From: Rugamonas aquatica
Lineage (GTDB): Bacteria > Pseudomonadota > Gammaproteobacteria > Burkholderiales > Burkholderiaceae_D
Reading direction: 5' to 3'
DNA length: 64,000 bases
NCBI RefSeq assembly: GCF_009380215.1
Contig: NZ_WHUG01000003.1
Coordinates: 558,001-622,000 of the forward strand
Shown piece by piece: positions 35,844-44,644 of the stretch. The position numbers and the translations under genes were made by a program. Below the pieces are notes generated by a model, which saw only the letters and a program-made list of their open reading frames with translations, searched no databases and was not told where the DNA came from. How positions within the stretch are numbered: position 1 is the first letter of the stretch; each line of letters starts with the position of its first letter.

Positions 35844-36679
35844 GGGCGACAGAACGCATCGTGCACGAGGAGCGGGCCCGGCTCGATTTCTCCAGGGAGA
35901 TGAGCTACTCGGATTATCTGCATCTGGATCAGTTGCTGGACGCGCAGCGTCCCTTGTCGCCGGATCACAACGAGCTGCTGTTCATCATCCAGCACCAGAC
36001 CAGCGAGCTGTGGATGAAGTTGTTGCTGCACGAGTTGCAGGCGGCCATAGGCTGCGTGGCGAACAATGAGCTGGACAGCGCGTTCAAGATGCTGGCCCGT
36101 GTGCGTCAGATTCTGCGACAACTGGTGGACGCCTGGAATGTGCTGGCGACGCTGACGCCACCCGAATACAGCGCCATCCGGCCCTATCTGTCCAACAGCT
36201 CAGGCTTTCAGAGTTGGCAGTATCGTTGTGTGGAATTTTTATTGGGGAACAAGAATGCCGCGATGCTCAAGCCGCACGCGCATCACGCCGGGCGTCTGCT
36301 CGATGTCGAGCTGACTTACCGTCAACCGTCGCTCTACGACGAGACCTTGATGTTGCTCGAACGCCGTGGCTTTGCCATTCCCACCGAGCATACGCAGCGC
36401 GACTGGACCGAGCCTCATGTGGCGAGCCCGGCTGTCGAGCAGGCCTGGCTGGAGGTGTATCGCAGTCCCGAACGGCACTGGGATCTGTACCAGTTGGCCG
36501 AAGCGCTGGTGGATGTCGAAGAGGCATTCCGGCTGTGGCGCTTCCGTCACGTCAGCACGGTCGAACGCGTGATTGGTTTCAAGCGTGGCACGGGCGGCAC
36601 CTCGGGCGTTTCCTATCTGCGCAAGATGCTTGACGTGGTGCTGTTCCCGGAGCTGTGGACACTGCGCACTGTGATGTAA
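35840..36679 (+). CDS. kynA: Tryptophan 2,3-dioxygenase
   Basis: A 279-residue heme enzyme that opens the indole ring of tryptophan to N-formylkynurenine. The active-site His is in [12 protein letters not shown] (His52), the substrate-carboxylate Arg in WQYRC (Arg129) and the heme-ligand His in [19 protein letters not shown] (His237), with the GTGGTSG loop at 250-256. The start is GTG overlapping the kynureninase stop. It places L-tryptophan, or a tryptophan freed from a peptide, as the carbon source of the operon. Confidence 0.95.
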   Translation: MRATERIVHEERARLDFSREMSYSDYLHLDQLLDAQRPLSPDHNELLFIIQHQTSELWMKLLLHELQAAIGCVANNELDSAFKMLARVRQILRQLVDAWNVLATLTPPEYSAIRPYLSNSSGFQSWQYRCVEFLLGNKNAAMLKPHAHHAGRLLDVELTYRQPSLYDETLMLLERRGFAIPTEHTQRDWTEPHVASPAVEQAWLEVYRSPERHWDLYQLAEALVDVEEAFRLWRFRHVSTVERVIGFKRGTGGTSGVSYLRKMLDVVLFPELWTLRTVM

Positions 36680-36710
36680 TGAAATACCTTTCAAACCAAA
36701 GGAGTTTTCC

Positions 36711-37070
36711 ATGTCGTTAAATACAAGCCTGCCGTTTTCCAAGATCCGGCGTGCGGGCGGTCTGGTGTTCCTGTCCGGCGAGTTGCCGCTGAACGCGGAC
36801 GGTTCCATCCCCGAGGGAATCTCGGCACAAACCGACCTGACCTTGCAGCGCATCGGCGCCACGCTGGCGGACGCTGGCCTGACCTTGGCGGATGTGGTGC
36901 AAGTGACGGTGTACCTGAGCCATCAAGAAGACTTCGCCTCATTCAACGAGATCTATCGCCGGCATTTCAGTGCTCCCTTTCCGACGCGTACCACGGTGGT
37001 GGCCGCGCTGGTTGTGCCGTCGGCACGCGTCGAGCTGACGGTGGTCGCGGCCGAGCCAACCCCAAGCTGA
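36711..37070 (+). CDS. RidA/YER057c/UK114 family protein
   Basis: A 119-residue trimer-forming deaminase that hydrolyses reactive enamine/imine intermediates. FSKIRRAGGLVFLSGELP, the Arg in FPTRTTVV (Arg93) and the Glu in ARVELTVV (Glu108) correspond to the substrate-binding Arg and the catalytic Glu. It is preceded by AAAGGAG. It lies next to a D-amino-acid-dehydrogenase-like flavoprotein whose imino-acid product is the expected substrate. Confidence 0.92.
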   Translation: MSLNTSLPFSKIRRAGGLVFLSGELPLNADGSIPEGISAQTDLTLQRIGATLADAGLTLADVVQVTVYLSHQEDFASFNEIYRRHFSAPFPTRTTVVAALVVPSARVELTVVAAEPTPS

Positions 37071-37079
37071 GCGCGGCCG

Positions 37080-38321
37080 ATGGCACAGGAGATATTGGTA
37101 GTGGGCGCCGGCATGGTCGGCGTCAGTGCCGCGTTGGAATTGACGCTGCGCGGTCATGCGGTAACGCTGGTGGACCGGCGCGCGCCTGGACAGGAAACCT
37201 CGTACGGCAACGCCGGCGTGATTCAGCGGGAAGCTGTGGAACCGTATGGCATGCCGCGCGATATAGGGACATTGCTGTCGGTCGCGTTGCGGCGCTCGTT
37301 GGACGTGCATTACCACGTCGGAGGATTGTTGTCGGTGCTGCCGCAGTTGTTCAGATACTGGCGCGCGTCGGCGCCGGAGCGGCATCGGCAAATCAGCCGC
37401 CAGTACGCCAGCCTGATCGCGCATGCGACCAGTGAGCATGAGCGCTACATGGCGTTGGCCGATGCGCAGGATCTGGTGCGCAAAGAGGGCCTGCGCCTGG
37501 TGTATCGCACGCCGCAGGCATTCGACCAGGCCTTGCTGGACTCGGAGCGCTTGCAGCGCGAGTACGGAATTGTGTTTGCGCCGATGGATGGCGATGCGCT
37601 GTCCGCAGCCGAGCCGGCTTTCCGTATCGCGCTGGCGGGTGCGGTGCACTGGCTGGACTCCTGGAGCGTCAGCGATCCCGGAGCGTTGGTGGAGCGGTAT
37701 GCGGGGCTGTTTCAGCAGCAGGGCGGGCGCCTGCTTGTCGGGAATGCGGAGAGCCTGCGTGAAACCGCCTCTGGCTGGCAGATCGACACGACGCAAGGGA
37801 CGGTCGACGCCGCGCATGCGGTGGTGGCGCTGGGCCCGTGGGCCGCGCAGTTGACGCGTCGCTTGGGCTATCGGCTGCCGCTGTTTGTCAAACGCGGCTA
37901 TCACCGGCACTACACCGGCGGCGCCAGCGTCAAGCTGCCGATGCTGGATGCCGAGCGCGGCTACGTACTGTCGCCGCAACGACGCGGCCTGCGCCTGACC
38001 ACCGGCGCTGAAATCGCCCACCAGGACGCCCGTCCGACCCCGCACCAGCTGACCGGCGCGGAAGCAGAAGCGCGAGGCTTGCTGGCGCTGGGCGAGCCGG
38101 TGGAGGCCGATCCTTGGCTAGGAAGCAGACCTTGTTGCGCCGACATGAAACCGGTGATCGGCCGGGCGCCGCTGCATAAGGGCTTGTGGTTCAATTTCGG
38201 CCATGGGCATCAGGGCTTTACGCTGGGGCCGGCCAGTGCTCGTTTGTTGGCCGATCTGATCGAGGACCGCGCACCTTACACCGACGCGCAACCGTTCTCG
38301 CCAGCCCGATTTGGTGCTTGA
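37080..38321 (+). CDS. FAD-dependent D-amino-acid dehydrogenase-like protein
   Basis: A 413-residue DAO-family flavoprotein. The N-terminal dinucleotide-binding motif is VVGAGMVG (7-14), with the Asp/Arg end of the second strand (VDRR). ETSYGNAGVIQ (39-49) and the C-terminal NFGHGHQGFTLGPASARLLA are the signatures of DadA-type dehydrogenases, which oxidise D-amino acids to 2-oxo acids and ammonia through an imine and feed electrons to the respiratory chain. It is last in the operon, nine bases after ridA. Substrate preference, possibly an aromatic D-residue such as D-Trp, is inference. Confidence 0.88.
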   Translation: MAQEILVVGAGMVGVSAALELTLRGHAVTLVDRRAPGQETSYGNAGVIQREAVEPYGMPRDIGTLLSVALRRSLDVHYHVGGLLSVLPQLFRYWRASAPERHRQISRQYASLIAHATSEHERYMALADAQDLVRKEGLRLVYRTPQAFDQALLDSERLQREYGIVFAPMDGDALSAAEPAFRIALAGAVHWLDSWSVSDPGALVERYAGLFQQQGGRLLVGNAESLRETASGWQIDTTQGTVDAAHAVVALGPWAAQLTRRLGYRLPLFVKRGYHRHYTGGASVKLPMLDAERGYVLSPQRRGLRLTTGAEIAHQDARPTPHQLTGAEAEARGLLALGEPVEADPWLGSRPCCADMKPVIGRAPLHKGLWFNFGHGHQGFTLGPASARLLADLIEDRAPYTDAQPFSPARFGA

Positions 38322-38368
38322 TGCCATCGTGAGACTTAAAGGTTTCGTTTCGCTTCAACCGTCGCGGG

Positions 38369-38384
38369 CCTCGAATCTTCGAGG
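38369..38384. repeat. Short perfect inverted repeat between convergent genes
   Basis: CCTCGAATCTTCGAGG has 7-bp arms around TC. It sits 48 bases after the operon end and 50 bases before the end of the convergent gene at 38434. There is no T run, so it is a weak terminator at best. Confidence 0.4.
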
Positions 38385-38433
38385 ATGGAGCATGTTGTGG
38401 CTAGTTTAGTGCCCATCGAACCTCGGCGATATT

Positions 38434-39300
38434 CTAGCAAGTGCCGTCACCGCGCACCAACGTTGCCATGCATTGCACGATAGGTGCGTAGTCAACGGTG
38501 GCGGCGGTATGAGCGCGCGCGCCGGCATAGTTACGCAAGACTTCCTGCTCGTCGGCCCCATCCCTGGACAGATGAAACATGACCAGTGCAGCGATCTGTA
38601 GTGATTGGCGTTCGTCTGCCAAAGCGGCGCCCAAGCTGTCGTCGGAGCCTCTGAAGCTTGCATACATTTTGTTCTTGATACCAGCCTGGGCTGCGATCCG
38701 GCGTATAGTGGAAATCCGGATTTGTGCTGGGCCCAGCGATAGGTCCGGCAGGCGGCCGAAAAGCTGGAGGTAGGCGTGGGCATAGTGCCACTCCATCCAG
38801 CGATGTAAGCCAGTGCGGTTAAATTTTTCAACCGCCACCGCAGCGATGGCCAACTCCGCCGCATTTATCTTACGCTGCGCCACTTGCTTGCTATCCGTGT
38901 CTTCGGACGGTAGCTCTGCGGCGGCTGTGACTTCTTGGTTCATCTGCAAAAGATAGCGCTGTTCTGGCCATTCCCCAGGTTGTTTGCTGACGCTGGCGCC
39001 GGTCAGGTAGCCGGACTGCAGAAGAATATTGATGCCGATACGTTGTCGGATGTATTCGTCCTGTCCGGTTACTTTGACCGGCGGTACTGCACCTGCGGAT
39101 TCCATCGGCGTGACTATCACCGGGATCGGGGTCGGCCCATCTTTTTGGGCCGCTAGATAATTGAGTTGCTGCGGTGTGATCAAAAACATCGCAAACAGCG
39201 CCAGTACGCCACCGGCTAGGGCCACGGTGAGCATCGAAGGTGGCAGCAGCAGCCTGCGGGCTCGCCGCGGGAGAGCCCGCAGGCTTCGGAGTAGCGTCAT
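38434..39300 (-). CDS. Membrane-anchored protein with lysozyme/transglycosylase-like features
   Basis: A 288-residue protein: a basic N-terminus (RSLRALPRRARRLLLPPS), one membrane helix (23-43), and an extracytoplasmic remainder. Around 165-215 a Glu-containing helix (HRWMEWHYAHAYLQLFG) is followed by LSLGPAQIRISTIRR, and later by LRNYAGARA. This order resembles the Glu, S-x-G-x-x-Q-I and A-Y-N-A-G motifs of soluble lytic transglycosylases, so a cell-wall hydrolase fold is possible but not certain. It overlaps the upstream membrane-protein gene by four bases (ATGA). Confidence 0.6.
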   Translation of the reverse strand: MTLLRSLRALPRRARRLLLPPSMLTVALAGGVLALFAMFLITPQQLNYLAAQKDGPTPIPVIVTPMESAGAVPPVKVTGQDEYIRQRIGINILLQSGYLTGASVSKQPGEWPEQRYLLQMNQEVTAAAELPSEDTDSKQVAQRKINAAELAIAAVAVEKFNRTGLHRWMEWHYAHAYLQLFGRLPDLSLGPAQIRISTIRRIAAQAGIKNKMYASFRGSDDSLGAALADERQSLQIAALVMFHLSRDGADEQEVLRNYAGARAHTAATVDYAPIVQCMATLVRGDGTC

Positions 39301-39905
39301 TTGGTGATCACTCCCATGATGGAAGTTGCGATGCCCGAATTAATCAACCACAGTGCGCCGACCCTTCCCAGCTCTTTTTTCGACACCATTTTCTCGTCAG
39401 CAGGGATTTCGTCCAGATGCTCACCGACGAAAACTGCAGCAAGTAAGCCCATCAATGTTATATACCCAAAGGCGAACATGTACAGTGCATATATGCCAAA
39501 GAAGGTGAGTTTCAGATGCCCTATTTCCGGGTTCGACAGCAGATCCCAGTAGACAATGATGGGCCAAGCTGACAGGAAAGCAGCGCTGAAGCCTGCCAAG
39601 AAAAAGGTAGGCATCCATTGGACTCTCAAGCGTTTGTAAAAACTATGGCAGGTGCTGGTGCCTCGACCGCCACCCCGCCGGTACAGCCAATAGCCACTGA
39701 TGAAGCTGGCAAGTAACGGCGCTGACATCTTTAGAAGCAGCGACAGCACCACCGTGCGCGATGGCCGATCCGAAAACAACGACTGGAAGGTAAAGTAAAA
39801 TTCAGTAGGGATGAGCAGTGACAGTAATCTGCCTAGCGCCATGATCAGGAAGACCATCAAGACCAAAGATGGCCCGTGGATCAGTGAGCGTACGCGACGT
39901 TTCAT
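39297..39905 (-). CDS. Polytopic membrane protein of unknown function
   Basis: A 202-residue inner-membrane protein with about five hydrophobic segments (near 12-32, 54-76, 98-118, 132-158 and the C-terminus). GGAG lies 7 bases ahead of ATG 39905. It is translationally coupled to the lytic-transglycosylase-like gene, suggesting the two products work together at the envelope. I do not recognise the family. Confidence 0.6.
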   Translation of the reverse strand: MKRRVRSLIHGPSLVLMVFLIMALGRLLSLLIPTEFYFTFQSLFSDRPSRTVVLSLLLKMSAPLLASFISGYWLYRRGGGRGTSTCHSFYKRLRVQWMPTFFLAGFSAAFLSAWPIIVYWDLLSNPEIGHLKLTFFGIYALYMFAFGYITLMGLLAAVFVGEHLDEIPADEKMVSKKELGRVGALWLINSGIATSIMGVITK

Positions 39906-40076
39906 GAGCTAGCTCCATTCCGGCGATTGGATTACCTATTATAGATTTATTTACAATATGTAAGCTATCCAAGCATTACGGAATGTAGCGCGGGCGCACC
40001 CTGGCATTTCGCAAGCAAGTGCCGCTACCCTCCAAAAATTCACATGGCATCTACATGAGACCAGAAAGCAAAAAGC

Positions 40077-40108
40077 AAAAAGCCCAGCCGGTAAGGGCTG
40101 GGCTTTTT
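40077..40108. terminator. Bidirectional terminator, probably the original tRNA-Thr terminator
   Basis: AAAAAGCCCAGCC and GGCTGGGCTTTTT form a strong hairpin with A and T runs on both sides. It lies 12 bases outside the left att repeat, on the side where the chromosome would have continued after the tRNA-Thr 3' end before integration. It was therefore probably the tRNA gene's own terminator, displaced 15.8 kb by the element. Confidence 0.8.
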
Positions 40109-40119
40109 GCTGGATATTG

Positions 40120-40167
40120 CTGGTGCCGACTGCCGGTTTCGAACTGGCCACCTGATGATTACAAATC
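40120..40167 (-). repeat. Distal attachment site: displaced 3' part of tRNA-Thr
   Basis: These 48 bases are identical to 55940-55987, the 3' half of the tRNA-Thr gene from CCA to the anticodon stem. The sequence diverges on both sides, so the 48-bp repeat marks the ends of the integrated element. This copy lacks the 5' half and is not a functional tRNA. Confidence 0.92.
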
Positions 40168-40307
40168 GCCAAAACAACCTATTCAGGAAGATTCGTGGGT
40201 GTTGATTTGTGTCGATATATTTCAATAAAAATCAATGACTTAGATGGAAATCGTTACTCCTTGTGTTGATTTTTGTTAATTGATATACTGCCATCCGTTG
40301 AGCCATT

Positions 40308-40328
40308 TGGGGTACAAATGGGGTACAA
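40308..40328 (+). repeat. Paired TGGGGTACAA repeats, left arm (candidate integrase arm sites)
   Basis: Two direct copies of TGGGGTACAA at 40308-40317 and 40319-40328 repeat with an 11-base period, just ahead of the integrase gene. The same pair occurs at the right end (55843-55863) in the same orientation. Position and spacing fit arm-type binding sites for the recombinase. Confidence 0.7.
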
Positions 40329-40342
40329 GGAATGAGGGAGCA

Positions 40343-41704
40343 GTGGCAAAGATTCGATTGACGGCAGCACGTATTGCAGCTTTCACCTGCGAGCCGGGCA
40401 AGGCCCAGGACTTTTTATGGTGCGAGGAAGCGCCGGGCCTAGCAGTCCGGGTAACGCCTACGCGCAAGGGTAAGACCGAGCCGACCAAGACATACATCTT
40501 TCAGGGGAAACTGAAACGTCAGGTGATACGCATTGCCATCGGCGACGTGGCCACCTACACCATCAAAGAAGCGCAGCGCATCGCCAACAAGTACCGGGCT
40601 GAGATCGATCACGGCCAAGACCCCCGTGCAGTGCGCCAGGATGCCTTGTCGGCGGAGCAGGCTGCGCGTGAGGCGCGGGAGCAAGAGGAAGCAGGCGCGA
40701 AGGCTGAAACCGCTGCTCAAGAACGCAGGGCGCGGATAACGGTGGGCATGGCTTGGGCCGATTATGTGCGGGAAAAGGAGGGTGGTTGGTCCGCGCATCA
40801 CCTTCGCGCCCACGTCAAGCTGATCCAGGAAGGTGGTTTGCCACGGAAGCGCGGTACCAAAGAAACTAAGGCTGGCCCTCTAGCGGCGCTGTCGCCGTTG
40901 CCGTTGGCGACCTTGGACCATGATCGCGTCGAGGCGTGGGCGAAGGACGAAGCCACCACCCGCCCTGCCAGCGCACGCTTGGGCGTGAGGCTGTTGAAGG
41001 CTTTTTTGAACTGGTGCATGGAGCACAAGGACTACGCCGCGCTGGTCGCGGGGAACGCGGCCAGCAGCAAGAAAGTGACTAAGGCTGTAGGGAAACCGAA
41101 GGTCAAGAAAGATTTGCTGCAAAAAGAGCAATTGATGGTGTGGTTTGAGGCGGTGAGGGCAGTTGGAAATCCAGTCATAGCCGGGTACTTGCAGAGCCTG
41201 CTGTTGCTCGGATGCCGTCGCGAGGAACTGACGCATTTACGCTGGACCGATGTTGACTTCACTTGGTTGAGTCTGCGCCTGGGTGACAAGGTCGAGGACG
41301 AGCGGGTTGTACCACTTACGCCATACGTTGCTGGTCTGATCGAAGCGCTGCCGCGTCGGAATGAATGGGTGTTCAGCAGTCTGGCGGCGCAATCCGGCAG
41401 GCTGGCCGAGCCAAGATATGCCCACAACCAAGCGGTGAAGAACGCAGGCTTGCCACACCTGACGCTGCACGGTCTGCGCCGTTCGTTTGCGACCTTATCG
41501 GAGTGGATCGAGATGCCGGCTGGAATTTCGGCCCAGATTCAGGGCCACGCGCCGCAGGGTGTGCGGGAGCAGAACTATATCCGGCGCCCGCTCGACCTGC
41601 TGCGCATGTGGCACATCAAGATTGAGGAATGGATGTTGACGCAGGCCGGTGTGATGCCAGCCGCTGAGGATGACGCCGCGCCAGAGCTGGCGACGGCGGC
41701 GTAG
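40343..41704 (+). CDS. int: Tyrosine-type site-specific recombinase (P4-like integrase)
   Basis: A 453-residue integrase. The N-terminal arm-binding DUF4102-like region (PGLAVRVTPTRKG, then IGDVATYTIKEAQRIANKYR), a core-binding domain (about 130-230) and the catalytic domain are all present. Catalytic residues are Arg292 (GCRREEL), His376 and Arg379 (HGLRRSF), His402 (GHAPQG) and Tyr412 (NYIRR). The frame extends upstream, but GTG 40343 has GAGGGAG in front, and the upstream extension would run through the arm repeats. It lies beside the distal att copy and is transcribed into the element. Confidence 0.92.
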   Translation: MAKIRLTAARIAAFTCEPGKAQDFLWCEEAPGLAVRVTPTRKGKTEPTKTYIFQGKLKRQVIRIAIGDVATYTIKEAQRIANKYRAEIDHGQDPRAVRQDALSAEQAAREAREQEEAGAKAETAAQERRARITVGMAWADYVREKEGGWSAHHLRAHVKLIQEGGLPRKRGTKETKAGPLAALSPLPLATLDHDRVEAWAKDEATTRPASARLGVRLLKAFLNWCMEHKDYAALVAGNAASSKKVTKAVGKPKVKKDLLQKEQLMVWFEAVRAVGNPVIAGYLQSLLLLGCRREELTHLRWTDVDFTWLSLRLGDKVEDERVVPLTPYVAGLIEALPRRNEWVFSSLAAQSGRLAEPRYAHNQAVKNAGLPHLTLHGLRRSFATLSEWIEMPAGISAQIQGHAPQGVREQNYIRRPLDLLRMWHIKIEEWMLTQAGVMPAAEDDAAPELATAA

Positions 41705-41719
41705 GTGTCGCGCTGCTGA

Positions 41720-44644
41720 TTAGCCGCGCGGAAGGTAGGCGCGGGAGCGGCCGTTCTTGATAGTGACTTTACCCTGTCCTTCCAGCGCCTTCATCGCCTG
41801 TTCGCGGTCTTTCAGCGCCGCCGCCCCGTAGACCTTGCAGCGATCAACCAGGATGCCTTCAGTGATCGGCTTGCCGTGCTTCTTGAAGTGCGCGACGATC
41901 TGCGTGTAGGCGAGCGTTTCGATCTTGGCATGCTTGCTGCCGAAAAGGTGGGAGCGGATGTCGGCCATGAAGGCGTTCGTGGCGTTGATGACGATTGCAA
42001 GCGCCGCTTTGAAGTGTTCAGCATCAACTTCTTCTGCCCATGGGGCGGTGGCCAGTGCCAGCGTCAGCGCTACACGGCTTGCGTTCTCGACGGTGCGGGT
42101 CAGCATGGTGCTCTCCAACTCGTCCACGCAGGCATTGCGGCGGTCAACGATGTGCAACTGGGCTTGGCGTACCAACCGCGCGGCGGCGGCGGAATAGGGC
42201 ACCATAATTGGCTGGTATCGATGGGTTGCCGCACCAATCAGGTCGCCCTTCTCTTTGATCGCCTGCGCATGTTTCTCCACGCGGTCTTTGATTGCCGTCA
42301 GCCACGCGATCACGGACTCCGGGATCGGCTCGTTTGCGCGGTCGAAGTTGGGCATTGGGATCTTGTCTGGTGCGCGGAAATACAAGATGCGTGGCAGGAA
42401 ACCGCTGCCGATCACGTCGTCCGACATACCCTTAAACAAGGTCACGGCGGTGGTGGCACCAAAGATTGACGGGCAAGGGCTGGACAAATCAGTGCGCTCG
42501 CGGCCGTTCACTTTCTTGCTGTCTTGAATACCGTACTCCGTACCGCGATAATTCTCGCCGCCCTTCGTGTACAAATCCATGAACGTCGTGCCGATACGGG
42601 CTTGGTAGCTCGCTGCGCTCGGGGCAAAGACGCTCTGCAGCACTTCGCCCAGCTCATCCATGACGAACGTGCTGGCCGGATTGCGCCCCATGACCGTCAG
42701 CACGGCAGTGTCGCTTGCCGGCTTGCCCGCTCGGCGAACCGGGTCGTATGCGTCGAGGATTTTGATTACCGTACTCAGCGCGTTCTCCTTGCCGCTTCCC
42801 GAAGGCCCAACCACGATCGTGTACGTATTGGTGTGCGAGCCGCTGCTGCCAATGAAGTCGCGGGCCAGCACGCTGGAACATGCGGCGAGGGCCGTGCACT
42901 GCTCGAACGCGGGCTGGACGGTGCGGGCGGTGCGCGCGCTCCAGGCCGCAATATCGCGCATCACACCGGGCAGTTCTACCTTCACCGTGGAATCGATTAC
43001 GTTCGAAGCCATGTCTGCTTCAACAACCGCCTTTTCGGCCAATTCCAAGGCTTCATTGTCGAAATCAGCGTCGGACATGTGGCCAGCAGCTTCTTTTGCG
43101 CCATAGCTGTTCGTTGCCGCGCTCTTGGCGATGCGGTCTACTTCGTTCTCAGGCAGCGGCTGCTTGCAGCGGTGTTGATTCTCGATGTTGAGGGCGGCGC
43201 GGATGCTTTCTGGCAACAGACCGAGGCGGGCCATGTTGCCGCCCAGCTTGAACAGGGCGTTATTACGGCCGCCCTCTGGAATGCGGTAGCCCACGGGCGC
43301 CGCAGCAGGCTTTGCTGGCGAATTCATGGCGGCCTTCGTGACCAGCATGCTCTGCCACAAGGCCAGCACGGCGGGCGGCAGCTCTGGCAGGTTTTTGAAG
43401 TCGCCCGCGCCGGCCCATTCGTAGGGTTTGCCGGTGGTCGGGTGGATGGTCGGTGGGAGTACGTCTTGGCAGCCCTTGACGCTGGCGGAGCGGAATTCAA
43501 TCAGCATCGAGCCGTCATGATTCTTGACTTGCACGATCTCCAGCGGCGCGATACCTCGCGGCAGGCGATATACCAATTTGCCACGGTTCGGTTGGCCGGA
43601 TTTGATCTGAACGGCGTCGTCAGCTGCCAGCAAGGCGAGCAGGTCGATGTTGCGGGCCTCGAACCACGCCACTGCGCTCTCGAAGTTGTCCAAGTCGATG
43701 GCGCAGGTGCCCGACAGGGCGTGGATAAGGCCCAGTCCTTCGTGGGTGACTTGATCGAGCGTGATCGGGGAGTCTTGCCAGTTCTTGGTTTTTGGCCCTT
43801 TGGTGCCCGTGGCGATGCGGCACAGTTTGAAGCCGGCAGTCATGTATTCGGCTGCGATGGCACGGTTCACGGCAATACGCATGGTGACATCCTGCCCGAT
43901 TGCCTGGAAATCGGTGCATGCGGCATCCGGCACGTAAGACGCAATGGCATCGTCTTCGATTGGTTTCTGTTCTTCTGCGCGGACGGCTGCCGACGTGTTG
44001 ACCACCATCGCGGTAGCGGTCATCTTGGACGTCACGCTCAGATGGGCGCTACCCGCGATGACCGTGACTGCCGGCAGCGACTGACCTTCCCACTGATAGG
44101 TGGCACCCGACTGGTGCAGCGAGCCGGCGCCCATGACGCTGCCGTTTTTTGCGTGAATCTTGGCGTTCTGGATGCGGCCGAAGTTCAGATCCTGTTCGGC
44201 CGTCACCTCGATGTAGACGTGGCGCGTGCCGTTAGGGGTGAGTACCTGCCCGCAGGTGCGGAAGCTGCCATTGATCTTTGCTGCAACTTGCGCCATTGCC
44301 TCTTCACCCAGCAGACCGTCTGCGGGCACCTCAACCGCGACCAGTACGTAGTCGCTGCCTTCCTGTTTGCGGCCAGTCGCAACGGCGAAGTTCATGTTGG
44401 GCCACTTTTCAACCCAGCCGAGAATGATGGCTGGGTCGCACGTCGAAGTCAGGTGGGTGAAGTAGCTGCACGGATGTGCACCATTGTGAACGGCTGGGTG
44501 ATCGTGGCCGCAATCGCATTTACCGTCAGTAATGCCATTGATTGGGTAGACTGACCAGCCACGTTTCGCGTAGGCCAGTGCGTAGTCCAGCACTGGATTG
44601 GCGGCGCGCAGGGGCGGTGGCAGTTTGATGGCTTCAGCGATCAT
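41720..44644 (-). CDS. Primase-polymerase / DUF3987-type ATPase replication protein
   Basis: A 974-residue replication protein. Residues 15-190 are a bifunctional primase/polymerase N-terminal domain in which the catalytic DxD is replaced by VEV (104-106). A second prim-pol-like domain (260-430) keeps DLD (317-319). A PriCT-1-like helical region spans 455-505 (RIPEGGRNNALFKLGGNMAR), then comes a DUF3987 helicase-like ATPase with Walker A GPSGSGKE at 613-620 and FVMDELGE later. It should prime and unwind the element's DNA. ATG 44644 overlaps the stop of the upstream HTH gene. Confidence 0.85.
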   Translation of the reverse strand: MIAEAIKLPPPLRAANPVLDYALAYAKRGWSVYPINGITDGKCDCGHDHPAVHNGAHPCSYFTHLTSTCDPAIILGWVEKWPNMNFAVATGRKQEGSDYVLVAVEVPADGLLGEEAMAQVAAKINGSFRTCGQVLTPNGTRHVYIEVTAEQDLNFGRIQNAKIHAKNGSVMGAGSLHQSGATYQWEGQSLPAVTVIAGSAHLSVTSKMTATAMVVNTSAAVRAEEQKPIEDDAIASYVPDAACTDFQAIGQDVTMRIAVNRAIAAEYMTAGFKLCRIATGTKGPKTKNWQDSPITLDQVTHEGLGLIHALSGTCAIDLDNFESAVAWFEARNIDLLALLAADDAVQIKSGQPNRGKLVYRLPRGIAPLEIVQVKNHDGSMLIEFRSASVKGCQDVLPPTIHPTTGKPYEWAGAGDFKNLPELPPAVLALWQSMLVTKAAMNSPAKPAAAPVGYRIPEGGRNNALFKLGGNMARLGLLPESIRAALNIENQHRCKQPLPENEVDRIAKSAATNSYGAKEAAGHMSDADFDNEALELAEKAVVEADMASNVIDSTVKVELPGVMRDIAAWSARTARTVQPAFEQCTALAACSSVLARDFIGSSGSHTNTYTIVVGPSGSGKENALSTVIKILDAYDPVRRAGKPASDTAVLTVMGRNPASTFVMDELGEVLQSVFAPSAASYQARIGTTFMDLYTKGGENYRGTEYGIQDSKKVNGRERTDLSSPCPSIFGATTAVTLFKGMSDDVIGSGFLPRILYFRAPDKIPMPNFDRANEPIPESVIAWLTAIKDRVEKHAQAIKEKGDLIGAATHRYQPIMVPYSAAAARLVRQAQLHIVDRRNACVDELESTMLTRTVENASRVALTLALATAPWAEEVDAEHFKAALAIVINATNAFMADIRSHLFGSKHAKIETLAYTQIVAHFKKHGKPITEGILVDRCKVYGAAALKDREQAMKALEGQGKVTIKNGRSRAYLPRG

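Noticed and set aside
40120..40167. A second tRNA-Thr gene
   Set aside because: Only the 3' half is present, without acceptor 5' strand or D arm; it is the displaced att copy.
42524..44554. 676-codon plus-strand open frame
   Set aside because: It is antisense to the prim-pol/ATPase, whose P-loop and PriCT motifs are clear; no ribosome site or family pattern.
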